Below are positions 8,933 through 18,171 of a stretch of DNA of 64,000 nucleotides, piece by piece. This DNA comes from Falsihalocynthiibacter halioticoli (GTDB lineage Bacteria; Pseudomonadota; Alphaproteobacteria; Rhodobacterales; Rhodobacteraceae), in assembly GCF_025802015.1 (NCBI RefSeq), contig NZ_JAOYFC010000004.1, positions 1-64,000 on the forward strand, written 5' to 3'. The position numbers and the translations under genes were made by a program. The stretch's first letter is position 1, and each line of letters begins with the position of its first letter. The notes beneath the pieces were generated by a model. That model made no database searches. It was not told the DNA's origin and saw only the letters and a program-made list of their open reading frames with translations.

Positions 8933-9550
8933 CTATCCGGCCTCTCGTAAAGCATCAACAACCGATTGACGGCGACATTCGTCCTCAAAATGGACAACAC
9001 GCTTCATTTCCATAATATCGGCCATCTGATCCGTCGAGAATAGTTCATTGATTGGTAGTAACGCATCAAGCAGGGGTTCATTCACAACCGCAAGCAATTC
9101 AGGCATGCGCGTTAACAGCGGTTTACCAGGGCCGACCTGAAAGAATGCTGCAGAAGTGTCTAGCTGTTCTTTGGTGAAACTCTGAACAAGAAAGGCTTGC
9201 CCTTCATCGCTTCGGTAATAATTCGCTAACAGGGCGAGTTCTTCGGGCGCTAAAACCTCTTGAAAGGCGATGATTGCATTTTCTTGGATTTTTTGCTCCA
9301 GATCTTGAAAATATGTACCGCCGATTTCATCCCATAACCTATCAGGGGCGATGATTTCTGCGCCAAGACGCTCAAATGCGGGCTCAACCTTGGCCAAGAT
9401 GCTTTGTGATAGCAACTCCAGTTTTTCCTCATAATCTCCCAATATCATGTGTTGTCGAACGATATAGGCAGCGTCTTCCTCCGTGTCCGCCCGAGAGAAG
9501 GATGCTGTTCCAATAGCTAAACAAGTCATGAACGCAAAAAACTGTTTCAT
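8933..9550 (-). CDS. exported DUF2059 protein
   Basis: A 205-residue protein with a Sec signal peptide (MKQFFAFMTCLAIGTASFSR). The DUF2059 signature is at about residues 100-130: LAPEELALLANYYRSDEGQ, followed by a predicted helical C-terminus. DUF2059 proteins are periplasmic and have no known activity. It is a single gene, with non-coding DNA on both sides. Confidence 0.8.
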   Translation of the reverse strand: MKQFFAFMTCLAIGTASFSRADTEEDAAYIVRQHMILGDYEEKLELLSQSILAKVEPAFERLGAEIIAPDRLWDEIGGTYFQDLEQKIQENAIIAFQEVLAPEELALLANYYRSDEGQAFLVQSFTKEQLDTSAAFFQVGPGKPLLTRMPELLAVVNEPLLDALLPINELFSTDQMADIMEMKRVVHFEDECRRQSVVDALREAG

Positions 9551-9883
9551 GATGCGATGCTTACCGAGATTTCTGTCAAAAGTAAGACGTCAGCCGAGTT
9601 CAGCGGATTAGGCTAGGGGTGACTTGTCAAGCGATGTCCGCCACAGCAAATTGCAGGAGAGGTGCGGGCATCAAGCGAACCCCAATGATTTGAAAGGAAA
9701 AGAGGAACTAGGCGCGGCGGCTACAACGCGAAACGGGATGACGGAAACAATATCAAGTTAGGGCCTTCCTTTTAGGCGTTGCTACGCCCGTTTCGAGGAT
9801 CTGCTGCGAGCAATCTAACGGCAGCAATGAGCCCATACCGGGCATCTATTACGCTTTAGTGTTGGCGGCCGGTGTACGAGAAA
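9551..9883. other. non-coding region containing repeat A copy
   Basis: About 330 bases between two minus-strand genes. The only feature recognised is the second copy of repeat A at 9779-9841. No promoter for the 9550 gene is obvious. Confidence 0.5.
9779..9841 (+). repeat. dispersed repeat A, copy 2
   Basis: Best match of the family to copy 1 (155-216). The central 20 bases GCAATCTAACGGCAGCAATG are identical in the two copies, with scattered differences outside. It lies just beyond the 3' end of the acetyltransferase gene. Confidence 0.65.
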
Positions 9884-10522
9884 CTAATCGTCTACCGAAC
9901 GAAGTTCACGCGCCGGGTTGCCCGCAACGATCATCCGCGACGGGACATCTTTCGTAACAATCGAGCCAGCAGCGACGACCGCGCCCTCTCCAATCGTAAC
10001 TCCTGGCATGATGATTGCTCCTGCGCCGATCCAAGCATGATTTTCGACCGTAATTGGTAACGCGTAGTTTACAACTCTGAACGGAAGGGGGTCGCCCTCC
10101 TTTGGGGGTTGAAACCGGTCTTCTGGCCGAACGGGATGGGTGTCTGTAATGAACTGGACATTGGGCCCAACTGCAACAAAATCACCTAATGTTATGATGT
10201 TTGAGTCGAGAAATGTGGCGCCATAATTTACGAAAGACCACTTTCCAAGCTTTACATGTCGTCCGTACTGGATAGTAAAAGGTGAAAGAACTATCGACGG
10301 TCCACTTCCTTCTGCAAACAAATCTTTTGCAGCCTCAACTCGTGCCGGCAAATCATTGTTGGAGACAGCATCCAGCCGCGCCTTGGCCTTGCTCGCTTTA
10401 GATTTCAGTTCGAAAAGAAAGGGGTCGGCCCCATTGTGATGGCGTCCAGCCAGCATGTCCTCGTAATTCTTGTTTGTCATATAATCCATATCTCCACAGA
10501 GGATACGATGTGCGTCAGCCAT
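9884..10522 (-). CDS. LacA/NodL/Maa-type O-acetyltransferase
   Basis: A 212-residue left-handed beta-helix acyltransferase of the maltose/galactoside O-acetyltransferase family (acetyl-CoA dependent). An N-terminal helical domain precedes hexapeptide repeats (FVNYGATFLDS, ITLGDFVAVGPNVQFITDTHP). The His in TDTHP is in the position of the family's catalytic His. The C-terminal coil has the usual GAGAIIMPGVTIGEGAVVAAG and PSRMIVAGNPAREL. The acceptor sugar cannot be told from sequence. The start is uncertain: Met at codon 12 or 15 is also possible (GGAGAT lies just before those). Confidence 0.85.
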   Translation of the reverse strand: MADAHRILCGDMDYMTNKNYEDMLAGRHHNGADPFLFELKSKASKAKARLDAVSNNDLPARVEAAKDLFAEGSGPSIVLSPFTIQYGRHVKLGKWSFVNYGATFLDSNIITLGDFVAVGPNVQFITDTHPVRPEDRFQPPKEGDPLPFRVVNYALPITVENHAWIGAGAIIMPGVTIGEGAVVAAGSIVTKDVPSRMIVAGNPARELRSVDD

Positions 10523-10914
10523 TACTTTACTTGTTTTAGACTTTTCTAGCGACTGTTCAATGAAGCGCGGCTTCTAGCCCTTAATCCAAGAACGGCTTCG
10601 TCCGCGCTTCGGTCATTGATCTCCCAAGAATGCGGCGTTTTAGATGAACGTCCGCTTCTAGGCAGCTGCATTGCAGCGACGTCTAGATGTAGACGGCAGC
10701 AAAGGGCCGATTGTGTTAATCCTATCTGGACCGCAAGCCTTTGATACTGCAAAGCAGAGAATGGCATGAACGAGCCCATAGTACCAGATGCTGCGCCTTG
10801 GAGGAATGTCGGCTCTTGGTGATGTGTGGCCCGAGCCGGAAATTTCTGAGACGGCGCTGCTCATAACTTCGCTGGTAGATGTGGCGCTCACATTGCCAGA
10901 GATGGCGGGAATAT
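10523..10914. other. non-coding region containing repeat B copy
   Basis: About 390 bases between two minus-strand genes. The short overlapping frames here have no family resemblance. Contains repeat B copy 2 at 10743-10778 and scattered CCGCTT/GACGTC-like fragments of the same decayed character as other gaps. Confidence 0.5.
10743..10778 (+). repeat. dispersed repeat B, copy 2
   Basis: Matches 3548-3583 over 36 bases with only a few differences. Both copies begin GATACTGCAAAGC. It lies in non-coding DNA. Confidence 0.5.
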
Positions 10915-11616
10915 TCATGCTGTCCGCGAAGGATGCTTGCCAGCGACAGCTCGGTCTCCCTGAAAAAACAGACGAAGATCGTTAACATCAAAAGCCAAGC
11001 AGATTGCAACGGTGAGAGAAAGCAGCATCGAATAGGCGGACCTATCTGGTATGAAGACTAACCACGCCAAGAGCGGAATCCACGGTACCAGATGCGCCAG
11101 CCCGAGAATGCGTCGAAGCCCCCCATCGTATCCCACCTGTCCCGCCAAAAGCGGGGCAGTCGCGAGGTAAGCCAAAAGCGTAACTTCGCCTATCCTATCG
11201 GGCAGCAAGGCAAATGCAGCTATGAACACACCATTCAGAAGTACCAGCCAAAGTCTAACCCACAGCGGCAGGGCCAACCAGGATGTCACAATTGCCCTAA
11301 AGTGTTGCTTGCTCGTGTGCCCATGCGCCTGAAGGCCGCAAGTCCATAGTTGTGCAACCCCAAGTCCCGCTACAAATGTGGCGACGATTACCGCCGCGGC
11401 GATGCCCCATGTCGTCGTTATCCAAAAATTTGTGACAATCAGTGCAAGTGTGGCGAGCCACCAACCAAAGTCGCCAATTGAAAACCAGATAACTTCAAAC
11501 TCGCGGACTGTTTTGCGCCGAGAAGCGACAATCAGATGGACACCATTGGCCAGCAACCCGATGCCAAGGCCGAGGATAACTACTTTGGGAACCGCACCCA
11601 AGAAAGCCGCAATCAC
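10915..11616 (-). CDS. polytopic membrane protein, unknown function
   Basis: A 233-residue protein with about six or seven hydrophobic helices (for example VVILGLGIGLLANGVHLI at the N-terminus and YSMLLSLTVAICLAFDV near the C-terminus). The first in-frame start is GTG at 11616, without a clear ribosome binding site. It is transcribed divergently from a MarR-type regulator gene with only about 20 bases between starts, so the regulator may control it. No family recognised and no catalytic motif seen. Confidence 0.65.
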   Translation of the reverse strand: MIAAFLGAVPKVVILGLGIGLLANGVHLIVASRRKTVREFEVIWFSIGDFGWWLATLALIVTNFWITTTWGIAAAVIVATFVAGLGVAQLWTCGLQAHGHTSKQHFRAIVTSWLALPLWVRLWLVLLNGVFIAAFALLPDRIGEVTLLAYLATAPLLAGQVGYDGGLRRILGLAHLVPWIPLLAWLVFIPDRSAYSMLLSLTVAICLAFDVNDLRLFFQGDRAVAGKHPSRTA

Positions 11617-11636
11617 ATGCGGAATGATGATGAAAA

Positions 11637-12005
11637 GTGAGCCAAATGAAATGCAGCTTGTTGCACGGTAGAGGCTTCATGGGTCTCACACAAAGTCAGT
11701 TGAGCTTTCTCAGCGCGCTGGATTGCGGGCCAAACAGCGCCTCGCAGATTGCAAATGATCTTGGAATTACCCGCCAAGCTGTCCACAAAACGGTCAAAGA
11801 GCTTGAAGTCTTGGGATGGTTGAATAGCGAAGCTGACCCGATCCGTCGCAATCAACGCATCATCACCTTCACGGATGAAGGGGAACGTTTGATGTCAGAA
11901 GCTCGCGCACTGTTTGAGCAGTTGGATGAACGACTTTTCGCCGGCTGGAAATCAAGTGAAATAGAAGCGGTGTTCTCGCTCTTACGAAGCCCGTTAGACG
12001 GCTAA
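11637..12005 (+). CDS. MarR-type winged-helix regulator, short N-terminus
   Basis: A 122-residue protein built on a winged helix-turn-helix: LTQSQLSFLSALD, then SASQIANDLGITRQAVHKTVKELE (recognition helix at about residues 45-60), then the wing and ITFTDEGERLMSEA. MarR proteins are usually 140-150 residues with a dimerisation helix before the DNA-binding domain; that helix is largely missing. GTG at 11637 is the earliest in-frame start, and ATG at 11679, preceded by AGAGG, is an alternative. Truncation or a divergent short form are both possible. It is divergent from the 10915-11616 membrane protein gene. Confidence 0.7.
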   Translation: MSQMKCSLLHGRGFMGLTQSQLSFLSALDCGPNSASQIANDLGITRQAVHKTVKELEVLGWLNSEADPIRRNQRIITFTDEGERLMSEARALFEQLDERLFAGWKSSEIEAVFSLLRSPLDG

Positions 12006-12607
12006 GAATGTTTTCGCCGTATCGCCTTCCCCTCGTCGTTAGGAATACGTAACTTTGTATATGGCAGCAAAAGCGGACATTGTTGGGTTATGCTCTGCAG
12101 AATCCTGGTCATTATACAGATTTATTGGGCTTAGAGGTCAATCTATGCTGTCGGCCCGCGAACATAGCTGGTGGGTTAGATAAGCATTACTGGGTGACGA
12201 CTGATACAAGGTCAGCTGGTATGGGAGCCAACCCCTATATACGCCCGGCAAAGAATATGAACGATGGGGCATACCAGTACAAATTACTGATCACTCTCAA
12301 GATAAGCCCACGCAATGCAGCGTGATGAGTAACGTCGATGAGCAATGTGTAAATGAAGAGCTCGTTATTGGGACACCGCTTGGGCGATTTACACCCCCGT
12401 TTAATCATTGCCAAGCATTTGCATATGGAGTGGTAAACCGTTGTCGATATGGACCACAGTATGGCATAGGTGTCCCGTCACCTACAAAAGGAGACTTTGG
12501 TGGCATCTCTATTCCCAGACACCCGACCCCTTGAACTGTGCAATGGGATCACGGCATGACATCCGCTGGACTAAAATAAATCTCCAGACGAACCCTGAAA
12601 GATAAGT
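12006..12607. other. non-coding region, no gene seen
   Basis: About 600 bases with a few short frames (12080-12325, 12322-12534) that lack ribosome binding sites and resemble nothing I know. A GCAGCAAAAGCGGACATTG fragment near 12064 looks like the decayed repeats elsewhere. Confidence 0.5.
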
Positions 12608-12850
12608 ATGAAAATAATGAAAGGTTGGCAAAAAATAGCTGTAGCTCTCTTTTCTGCGTTCGCCGCTTTCTTTTGTGTAGGGCAGGCGATTGCATTTTCG
12701 TGGCTGTCGTCTTTCCCTGAACGATCTGAGTGGCTTACAGCATATCAGACGTACTTTTGGGGGTTCAGTGCGCTCGCTCTTTGCTCACTTGGAGTGTCGA
12801 TTTATGCGACTGTATCATTCTTTAGGAGCAGGTCACCGAACCAGCCCTAG
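12608..12850 (+). CDS. small two-helix membrane protein
   Basis: An 80-residue protein with two hydrophobic segments (about residues 9-30 and 48-70), a basic N-terminus and a basic C-terminal tail. Both ends are probably cytoplasmic. A GAAAGATAAGT sequence before the ATG gives a weak ribosome binding site. It lies 49 bases upstream of an exported protein on the same strand, perhaps in one unit. Function unknown. Confidence 0.55.
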   Translation: MKIMKGWQKIAVALFSAFAAFFCVGQAIAFSWLSSFPERSEWLTAYQTYFWGFSALALCSLGVSIYATVSFFRSRSPNQP

Positions 12851-12899
12851 ACAGGTAAATTTCTACTGCACCTGGATTCGAATAGGAGCACCTTAAAGT

Positions 12900-13331
12900 A
12901 TGACTGCAAGAATCGTCCTACGCCTCGCTTTTATAGCATCCATGGCCCTCTTTTCGAGCAAGGCTTGGAGCAATGAACTTCGTGACGCCCCATTTTGGGC
13001 AAATCTCCAAAGTCTCAATGCGTTGGTTCCAGAGCATCTCGCAGATAAAGGGTTAGGGGTCATCTTCGTCGACGTGCCGACTCCACGATTTTCATGGTTT
13101 CTTTGGCCTAAAGAAAGAAAAAGGCATGCTATTCTTTGGTTTAAAGTTTCCCATGAAACACATCTCTATGGTGGCCTATTTTTGACCGTATTGGATGCGG
13201 AAGGCTCCCCATTTTTCTTCCCTGTAGACCCTGTTATTTCATTGCCTTGTATTGATATCGATGAAGTGGTGAGATCTGTGGACGTCTTGGACCCCATTGA
13301 CAGCTTCATTCGAAGCTTTTGTACTCAGTGA
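12900..13331 (+). CDS. exported protein, unknown function
   Basis: A 143-residue protein with a Sec signal peptide (core at about residues 6-18, cleavage near SKAWS-N at residue 24). The mature part contains an aromatic patch (RFSWFLWP) and two cysteines near the C-terminus, and matches no family I know. AGGAG lies 11 bases before the ATG. Base composition is AT-rich compared with the genes after 32 kb, which fits an accessory origin. Confidence 0.6.
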   Translation: MTARIVLRLAFIASMALFSSKAWSNELRDAPFWANLQSLNALVPEHLADKGLGVIFVDVPTPRFSWFLWPKERKRHAILWFKVSHETHLYGGLFLTVLDAEGSPFFFPVDPVISLPCIDIDEVVRSVDVLDPIDSFIRSFCTQ

Positions 13332-13496
13332 TAGAAGAATCCGGTGTAAATATCGCTAGATATTCACTTAATCTAGCGCATTGAAACTTGCTTTTTGCAG
13401 TAAGCTAAAAAGCAACTCCAACGTTCTTGGGGGACTTCCTTTGGCTGTCGTTTTATGTGCAAGATCCATCCAGTTCGCGTGCAACACATGGTAGTC

Positions 13497-13640
13497 CTAG
13501 CCCTTTTTGCGTGCGATTTCTTCGGCCCATTCCGGCAGGGTAATGTCAGCAATGGTGGTGACGCGGGTCTGGTGCGGTCGGAAGATAACCAGGCCTTGCG
13601 GGGTTAGCTCTAGCTTATAAAAAGGGGTGTTATCTTGGCC
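13497..13640 (-). pseudogene. C-terminal coding remnant, unknown family
   Basis: Read on the minus strand, an open frame of about 47 codons ends at TAG (13497-13499). The peptide contains YKLELTPQGLVIFRPHQ and ITLPEWAEEIARKKG, which looks like the end of a real soluble protein and not random sequence. It has no start codon and is cut off upstream, next to the IS3 remnant. I do not recognise the parent family. Confidence 0.4.
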
Positions 13641-13682
13641 CCCTAAAACAGCGCCACTATTTGTTGACGAAGGGAGTTCCAG

Positions 13683-14075
13683 AGAACGGCACGGAAACGG
13701 TATTCAGATGAAGATGCGCTTAAGATATTGCGCGAGATTGATGTCCATTTACACGATGGGCTTAATGTTGTTAGCGCGTGTCGCAAAGCGGGTATTTCCG
13801 ATAAGACTTATTACTATTGGCGCAAGAAGTTCGGCGGTCTGGGGCGCCCGCAGCTTTCCGAGTTGAAGGCACTCAAGAAGGAAAACGATCGGCTGAAGTA
13901 AATTGTTGTGGAACTTCAGCTGGACAAGGTGATCCTGAAGGAGAGCCTTGATTATTTAAAGTCGAAGGTCTGACGATTGATGGGGTGCGTCAGGCCGTGA
14001 TCCACACCCGTCAAAGGTTGAGCACTTCAGAGCGTCGAACCTGCGCCGTTCTGGGACCACTTCACAACCAAGAAC
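13683..14075 (+). pseudogene. IS3-family (IS407-type) orfA with nonsense codon, plus start of orfB
   Basis: Starting at 13683 the frame reads as OrfA: RKRYSDEDALKILREIDVHL, VVSACRKAGISDKTYYYWRK, then LSELKALKKENDRLK, an in-frame TAA at 13899, and on through LQLDKVILKESLDYLKSKV to TGA at 13971. The helix-turn-helix and leucine-zipper parts are both visible. Directly after it about 30 codons of OrfB can be read (RLSTSERRTCAVLG), then similarity stops near 14075. The catalytic DDE part is gone. The element is dead. Confidence 0.82.
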
Positions 14076-14100
14076 CTATTCATCTAAAACAAAAAGAACC

Positions 14101-14613
14101 TTACTTGCAGTATGATTTTATATACTCAGATAGCAACTGAGCCAGTTTAGGTTCGGTTTTCTTTGAGACAACAACACCAGCTGAAATGTGAACGTCTTGC
14201 TTAAAAGCGTCCCCATCGCAGTGATACATAGTTTTACTTTGACGAACCCTGACAGGCAGCCCCATAACCGCGGATAAGAAGTTTTTCTTCGATGGCCAGA
14301 ACCCAACATGCATGTCACCGTGGACTGGTGATATCCTCACACGCTCAACTGTCGAAAGGTCTATTGTCCACACCGTCTTTGCAATCTTTGAAGATTGTTG
14401 TGACGATTTGTCGTGCATTGAGCAATTTCTTGGATAGGCGTTGATAATCTCCAGCTCGCATTCTCTTAACTGGGACCTAATAATACTCGCCTCAGCTGTA
14501 TTGGAAAATGTTGATTCAATTGCTTCAATTAAGCCATTTTTAGACTGAGATTCAAATGCGACCACCGACTGAGCGCAAAGATAAGCCATCAAAAACAAGA
14601 TTAGTTTCTGCAT
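14101..14613 (-). CDS. exported protein, unknown function
   Basis: A 170-residue protein from the ATG at 14613, chosen because AGGAT lies upstream and because it places a signal peptide (MQKLILFLMAYLCAQSVVAF) at the N-terminus; the frame is open for 14 more codons upstream. Four cysteines occur in the mature part, enough for disulfides. No family recognised. It is AT-rich and borders the IS3 remnant. Confidence 0.55.
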   Translation of the reverse strand: MQKLILFLMAYLCAQSVVAFESQSKNGLIEAIESTFSNTAEASIIRSQLRECELEIINAYPRNCSMHDKSSQQSSKIAKTVWTIDLSTVERVRISPVHGDMHVGFWPSKKNFLSAVMGLPVRVRQSKTMYHCDGDAFKQDVHISAGVVVSKKTEPKLAQLLSEYIKSYCK

Positions 14614-14996
14614 GCGGGAAATCCTATCGAAGCAATAATTGATGATATGTATCACACACTTTTACACCTTATAAAACACACCCGATGTGAACTGGTCGCT
14701 TGTCGCGGGCGAGATGACTTTGGCTTTAGCCCCAGTCCGAACTGATTGGCCTCCGAAGTACACGGCTATGGGCTCTTCGTGATCCAGCTTGGACACACCT
14801 AGCCGCACGCCCCCTTCCCTCAAGGGGAGGGTATGGCTAATGTTGCTCAAACTGGGACGCGCTAATTTGGAGCAAGACATGAATTTATTGAGATGTCAGA
14901 TAGGTCCCGTAATTGGGGCATGCTGTCTAACGCGATTTTCGTGCTTCAAGAAAGTATCACCTAGACTTGCTTGTGCCGTTTTCTTACACTCTCCTT

Positions 14997-15494
14997 ATGG
15001 GCGAGTGGCCAACATACTCCAAAAAACAATGGGTTAAGGCGGTAAACTTTTCTGCGCTTTTTGGGTGGGCACTAATCTCAGTCCCCATGTCCGCTGCAAC
15101 CGGTTTAAGCACTATTATATATGCAGCAATATATGGTTTACCCCTCTCTTTTTTCTGTTGTTGGTTGGTTGGTGGCTCTATCTTGTGGCGTGCTATGCGC
15201 TACCGGGTAACCTGGCTTAAAGCGATGTCGCTCGGCGGATGTATTGCGTTGATCCTTGCCATCGTACTTAATGCCGGAACTGCTTTCGGACACTACTTGG
15301 ATTGGAAAAAGTCGATCGAACTAGTCACTTACTACTCGGGCGGCGAAGCTCAATCCTTGAATATTGAAAGCATATTTACCGCTAGTGAGTGGTTATTTGT
15401 CGCTTTGTCGACAGCTGCCCTCGTAGGTGTGGGTTCATTTGTCGCGTTTGTTGCCTGGCTGTTCGTGGGCGAGCCCGAAACACAGTCATCTTAA
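14997..15494 (+). CDS. membrane protein, unknown function
   Basis: A 165-residue protein with four predicted hydrophobic helices (around residues 18-38, 41-60, 78-98 and 130-155). ATG 14997 was chosen; a TTG at 14967 would add ten residues, and neither has a clear ribosome binding site. No recognised domain. It lies upstream of the membrane-anchored LAS-type peptidase on the same strand, 180 bases away. Confidence 0.55.
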   Translation: MGEWPTYSKKQWVKAVNFSALFGWALISVPMSAATGLSTIIYAAIYGLPLSFFCCWLVGGSILWRAMRYRVTWLKAMSLGGCIALILAIVLNAGTAFGHYLDWKKSIELVTYYSGGEAQSLNIESIFTASEWLFVALSTAALVGVGSFVAFVAWLFVGEPETQSS

Positions 15495-15674
15495 ACTTAA
15501 GCTCTCTTTTTCTAATGAATTGATTCACCTGCTTCGGTTTGTGGCTTAGTTCCACTGTGTTGCGATTGCCCCGAAAGGGTGCTCGAAAGTATAGCGAGTG
15601 TTTCATTTGAAAAGGCTGCTTGGTGGTAAAAACTTTCATGGTCAAAATGAAGGGAAAGCTCCGCCCTACAAAGC

Positions 15675-16559
15675 ATGATCCCATGCGCTCAGATGGATTG
15701 TTGCACGCGTAGTGATGAACACGATGAACTCAGAAAATCATATAGTGCGCAACGTGAAAATGCTAAACTAAAAAGCCTTGTTGGTCATAAATTTGCGTGG
15801 CATGGTCTCAGCATGCTGCGCATTGTTGGCCACTTATTTTTCGTTCTAACTTTGACAGTTCTCACCCAACTTGGCGGTCTGGCGTGGCTCATTGCCGCTT
15901 TCTTTCAACGGAAGATTTTCGCCTTCGCGGTCGTCTATTCCGCTTTAACCGTTTCAGCCGTGTGGGTTGCGCCGAGCTTTGGGCGGGTCGCTTTGAATTG
16001 TTTTGATGACGGGCCGCTTGAAGTTCAAAGCTGGATGTACTGTGTACTCAATCGCAACTATGTCGTCCCGGAGCTCCGTGACATTCTTGTTGAGACCGCA
16101 AACGAATTGGAGCGCCAGTTTCCGGGCACAAAAACGATTGTCCTAGACGCGAATTTCCCCTTCCTGAACGGGTTTCCCCTATTGCCGCATTTGTCGCACG
16201 ACGATGGCGAGAAAGTCGACCTCGCCTTCTATTACAGAGACAAAACTGGGTATCTGCCGGGAGCGACGCGCTCTCCGATAGGGTACTTCGCTTTCGAGCA
16301 AGGCCCGACGGAATGCTCGGCAGCATGGCCGACTCTCAGGTGGGATTTAGCCGCGTTGCAACCAATGTGGCAGATATACGAACTGGAGGAAAAGCGTACC
16401 GCTGCCCTTATTCGGCTTCTCTCAGATCACAGGAGAGTACGAAAAATATTCGTGGAACCACATCTTGTGCACGACTTAAATGTAGCGAGCTCAAATGTCC
16501 GCTTCCAAGGTTGCAGAGCGGCACGGCATGACGACCACATTCACATCCAGATCAGGTAG
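15675..16559 (+). CDS. membrane-anchored LAS-type metallopeptidase candidate
   Basis: A 294-residue protein. Residues ~45-100 form two hydrophobic segments; the C-terminal ~190 residues are soluble. The zinc signature of LAS peptidases (lysostaphin-type, D-Ala-D-Ala peptidase, Hedgehog fold; for example MepA) is visible: HDDGEKVD with His175 and Asp182, and HDDHIHIQI at the C-terminus, with the HxH pair at His288/His290. MepA ends with a very similar HxH strand. This suggests a cell-wall peptide hydrolase facing the periplasm. The start is uncertain (ATG 15813 would leave only the anchor). The assignment rests on motifs, not on overall similarity. Confidence 0.6.
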   Translation: MIPCAQMDCCTRSDEHDELRKSYSAQRENAKLKSLVGHKFAWHGLSMLRIVGHLFFVLTLTVLTQLGGLAWLIAAFFQRKIFAFAVVYSALTVSAVWVAPSFGRVALNCFDDGPLEVQSWMYCVLNRNYVVPELRDILVETANELERQFPGTKTIVLDANFPFLNGFPLLPHLSHDDGEKVDLAFYYRDKTGYLPGATRSPIGYFAFEQGPTECSAAWPTLRWDLAALQPMWQIYELEEKRTAALIRLLSDHRRVRKIFVEPHLVHDLNVASSNVRFQGCRAARHDDHIHIQIR

Positions 16560-16727
16560 CTTCTAGGGGCTGATATGGGGTAAGTGACCCTTAATCAGCG
16601 AGAATGTTTTTTTCGTCTTCAAACAAAGCAGCAACGGCTCCCAGTCGACATGAATTTCGTGGCTTGCAAATGTATTGCGACGCGACGAAAGTCGGCTAAC
16701 GCATTCACTTGCCGGGGATTTTTAGTA

Positions 16728-17441
16728 ATGAAGCAGGTTTTCTGTGGCTTTATTTTGCTCTTAGTCGCATCTCCAGCACTTACAGAGGTTTGTGGCACGA
16801 CGCACCTAGATTTGGAGCCAAACTACGGCATCACCAATCAGTTTAAGGAGATGTTTGATTTCTTCTCCTCCCCGCTTGGTGTTGGTTTGATTGTACTGAT
16901 CGTAGTAACCCTCCGCGTCAAAAGGCGATGGCTCTCTGTTTTTTCGGCAGCCCTAGTTCTTTTTGCAGCAGTTCTCGCGGCTGTTGATTGGTATCTGCTC
17001 AGAGATGAAATAATTCACGCCTCCCAGAAAGAAGTCAGTGCTGCCCCACCGTTCGCTACAATAGGATTGTTGCTATTACTCTCTATATGGCTTTTTCAAC
17101 GCGGGAGACTACGCATTACGCAACGCCTAAACACTATTAACCTAAGCGACGATTATGATGACGTTGAAATGCTAATGGATATTGAAGAAGCATTCTCAAT
17201 AAAAATCGAAGACAGCGAAGCGGAAAAACTTGAAAACATGGGTGACCTTTATGAGCTTGTGAGTGGAAAACTTAAGCCCCAATCAGATATTGATCCCGTT
17301 TGGCTACTGCTCTGTAGAATTGCACGAATTTATTCTGGATCAAAAGACCCAATAAACAAGAAGACAACGTTCTTTCCAGAGTCTGCAGAAAAGCGCGTAG
17401 AACTTTCCCAAAAGACAAGTAAATTCTCGGGCCAAGATTAG
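16728..17441 (+). CDS. membrane protein with acyl-carrier-like domain lacking the Ser
   Basis: A 237-residue protein from ATG 16728, which gives an N-terminal signal or anchor segment (MKQVFCGFILLLVASPALTE). Three further hydrophobic segments follow to about residue 120. The cytoplasmic C-terminal part resembles an acyl carrier protein: SDDYDDVEMLMDIEEAFSIK, then IEDSEAEKLENMGDLYELV. In true carriers the motif is DSLDxVE with the phosphopantetheine Ser. Here the aligned residues are DDYDDVE, so the prosthetic group cannot be attached. The region after it, DPVWLLLCRIARIYSG, is conserved-looking but unknown. Function not assigned. Confidence 0.6.
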   Translation: MKQVFCGFILLLVASPALTEVCGTTHLDLEPNYGITNQFKEMFDFFSSPLGVGLIVLIVVTLRVKRRWLSVFSAALVLFAAVLAAVDWYLLRDEIIHASQKEVSAAPPFATIGLLLLLSIWLFQRGRLRITQRLNTINLSDDYDDVEMLMDIEEAFSIKIEDSEAEKLENMGDLYELVSGKLKPQSDIDPVWLLLCRIARIYSGSKDPINKKTTFFPESAEKRVELSQKTSKFSGQD

Positions 17442-17772
17442 GCGTTTGCAGATGAATTTAGAGGCTTTCCTGATCCTGGAAATGGAACTCATGCGGTCGA
17501 GCGGCAAAGGCTAAGAACAGCGGTTTTGATGCCGAAACGCACGATTACAACGCAACGCAAGCATTGTTCGCTAGTTGAACTTTCCGGCGCGACGATCTCA
17601 TTTTCGTTGGCTGGCTACAATTGCGTAATGCAATCTGAGGAAGCGAAACTGCCCAACATCTGTCGCAGCGCATCAGAATCTGCATGTTGTTTAACTATTT
17701 GATGTAACTCAAATTTTAGACTAACACTGGGTCAGATTCCGATATCGCCAATCTGACAAATTCGGGTAGACA
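17442..17772. other. non-coding region, no gene seen
   Basis: About 330 bases between the acyl-carrier-like membrane protein and the small cytoplasmic protein gene. No coherent frame, terminator or RNA gene recognised. Confidence 0.45.
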
Positions 17773-18171
17773 ATGACAAACTTGAATAAGGAAATGTTAG
17801 CAAAGCTAGATGGCTACGATGGGTATGAAATCGACGCAAGCGATGACCAGATAACCGTCTCCTGCAACAACCCCGAAAGCTTCGACGTGTCGATCTTTGC
17901 TTTTGACGAACAATTTCAGGTGAACTTCGCAGGTTGGCACGAGGTCTTTGACGATCAAGAGGAGGCAATGCGTTGTTTTGCGTTTGGCCTTTCACAACAA
18001 TGTCGCCTCGAGGTGGTAAAACGTGGCAAGATGGAATGCAGCTGGACCATGCAGTTTTTGCAAGATGACACTTGGGTCGATGACAGCGTTACTGGTATGT
18101 TCTTAATCCCATTCTGGCGGCCAAAACAGATCGAATATAGGTTCAATCTTATCAAGAGAAAACCGTGCTAA
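17773..18171 (+). CDS. small acidic cytoplasmic protein, unknown function
   Basis: A 132-residue soluble protein without signal peptide or membrane segments. It is acidic at the N-terminus and contains several aromatic strands (VNFAGWHEVFDD, MECSWTMQFLQDDTWVDD). A small size and beta-rich pattern are seen in many immunity-type or accessory proteins, but nothing specific identifies it. The next frame starts at the last codons of this gene. Confidence 0.5.
   Translation: MTNLNKEMLAKLDGYDGYEIDASDDQITVSCNNPESFDVSIFAFDEQFQVNFAGWHEVFDDQEEAMRCFAFGLSQQCRLEVVKRGKMECSWTMQFLQDDTWVDDSVTGMFLIPFWRPKQIEYRFNLIKRKPC

Noticed and set aside
12080..12534. Two overlapping plus-strand frames (81 and 70 residues)
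   Set aside because: Neither has a plausible start signal or protein-like pattern; the gap has decayed-repeat fragments.
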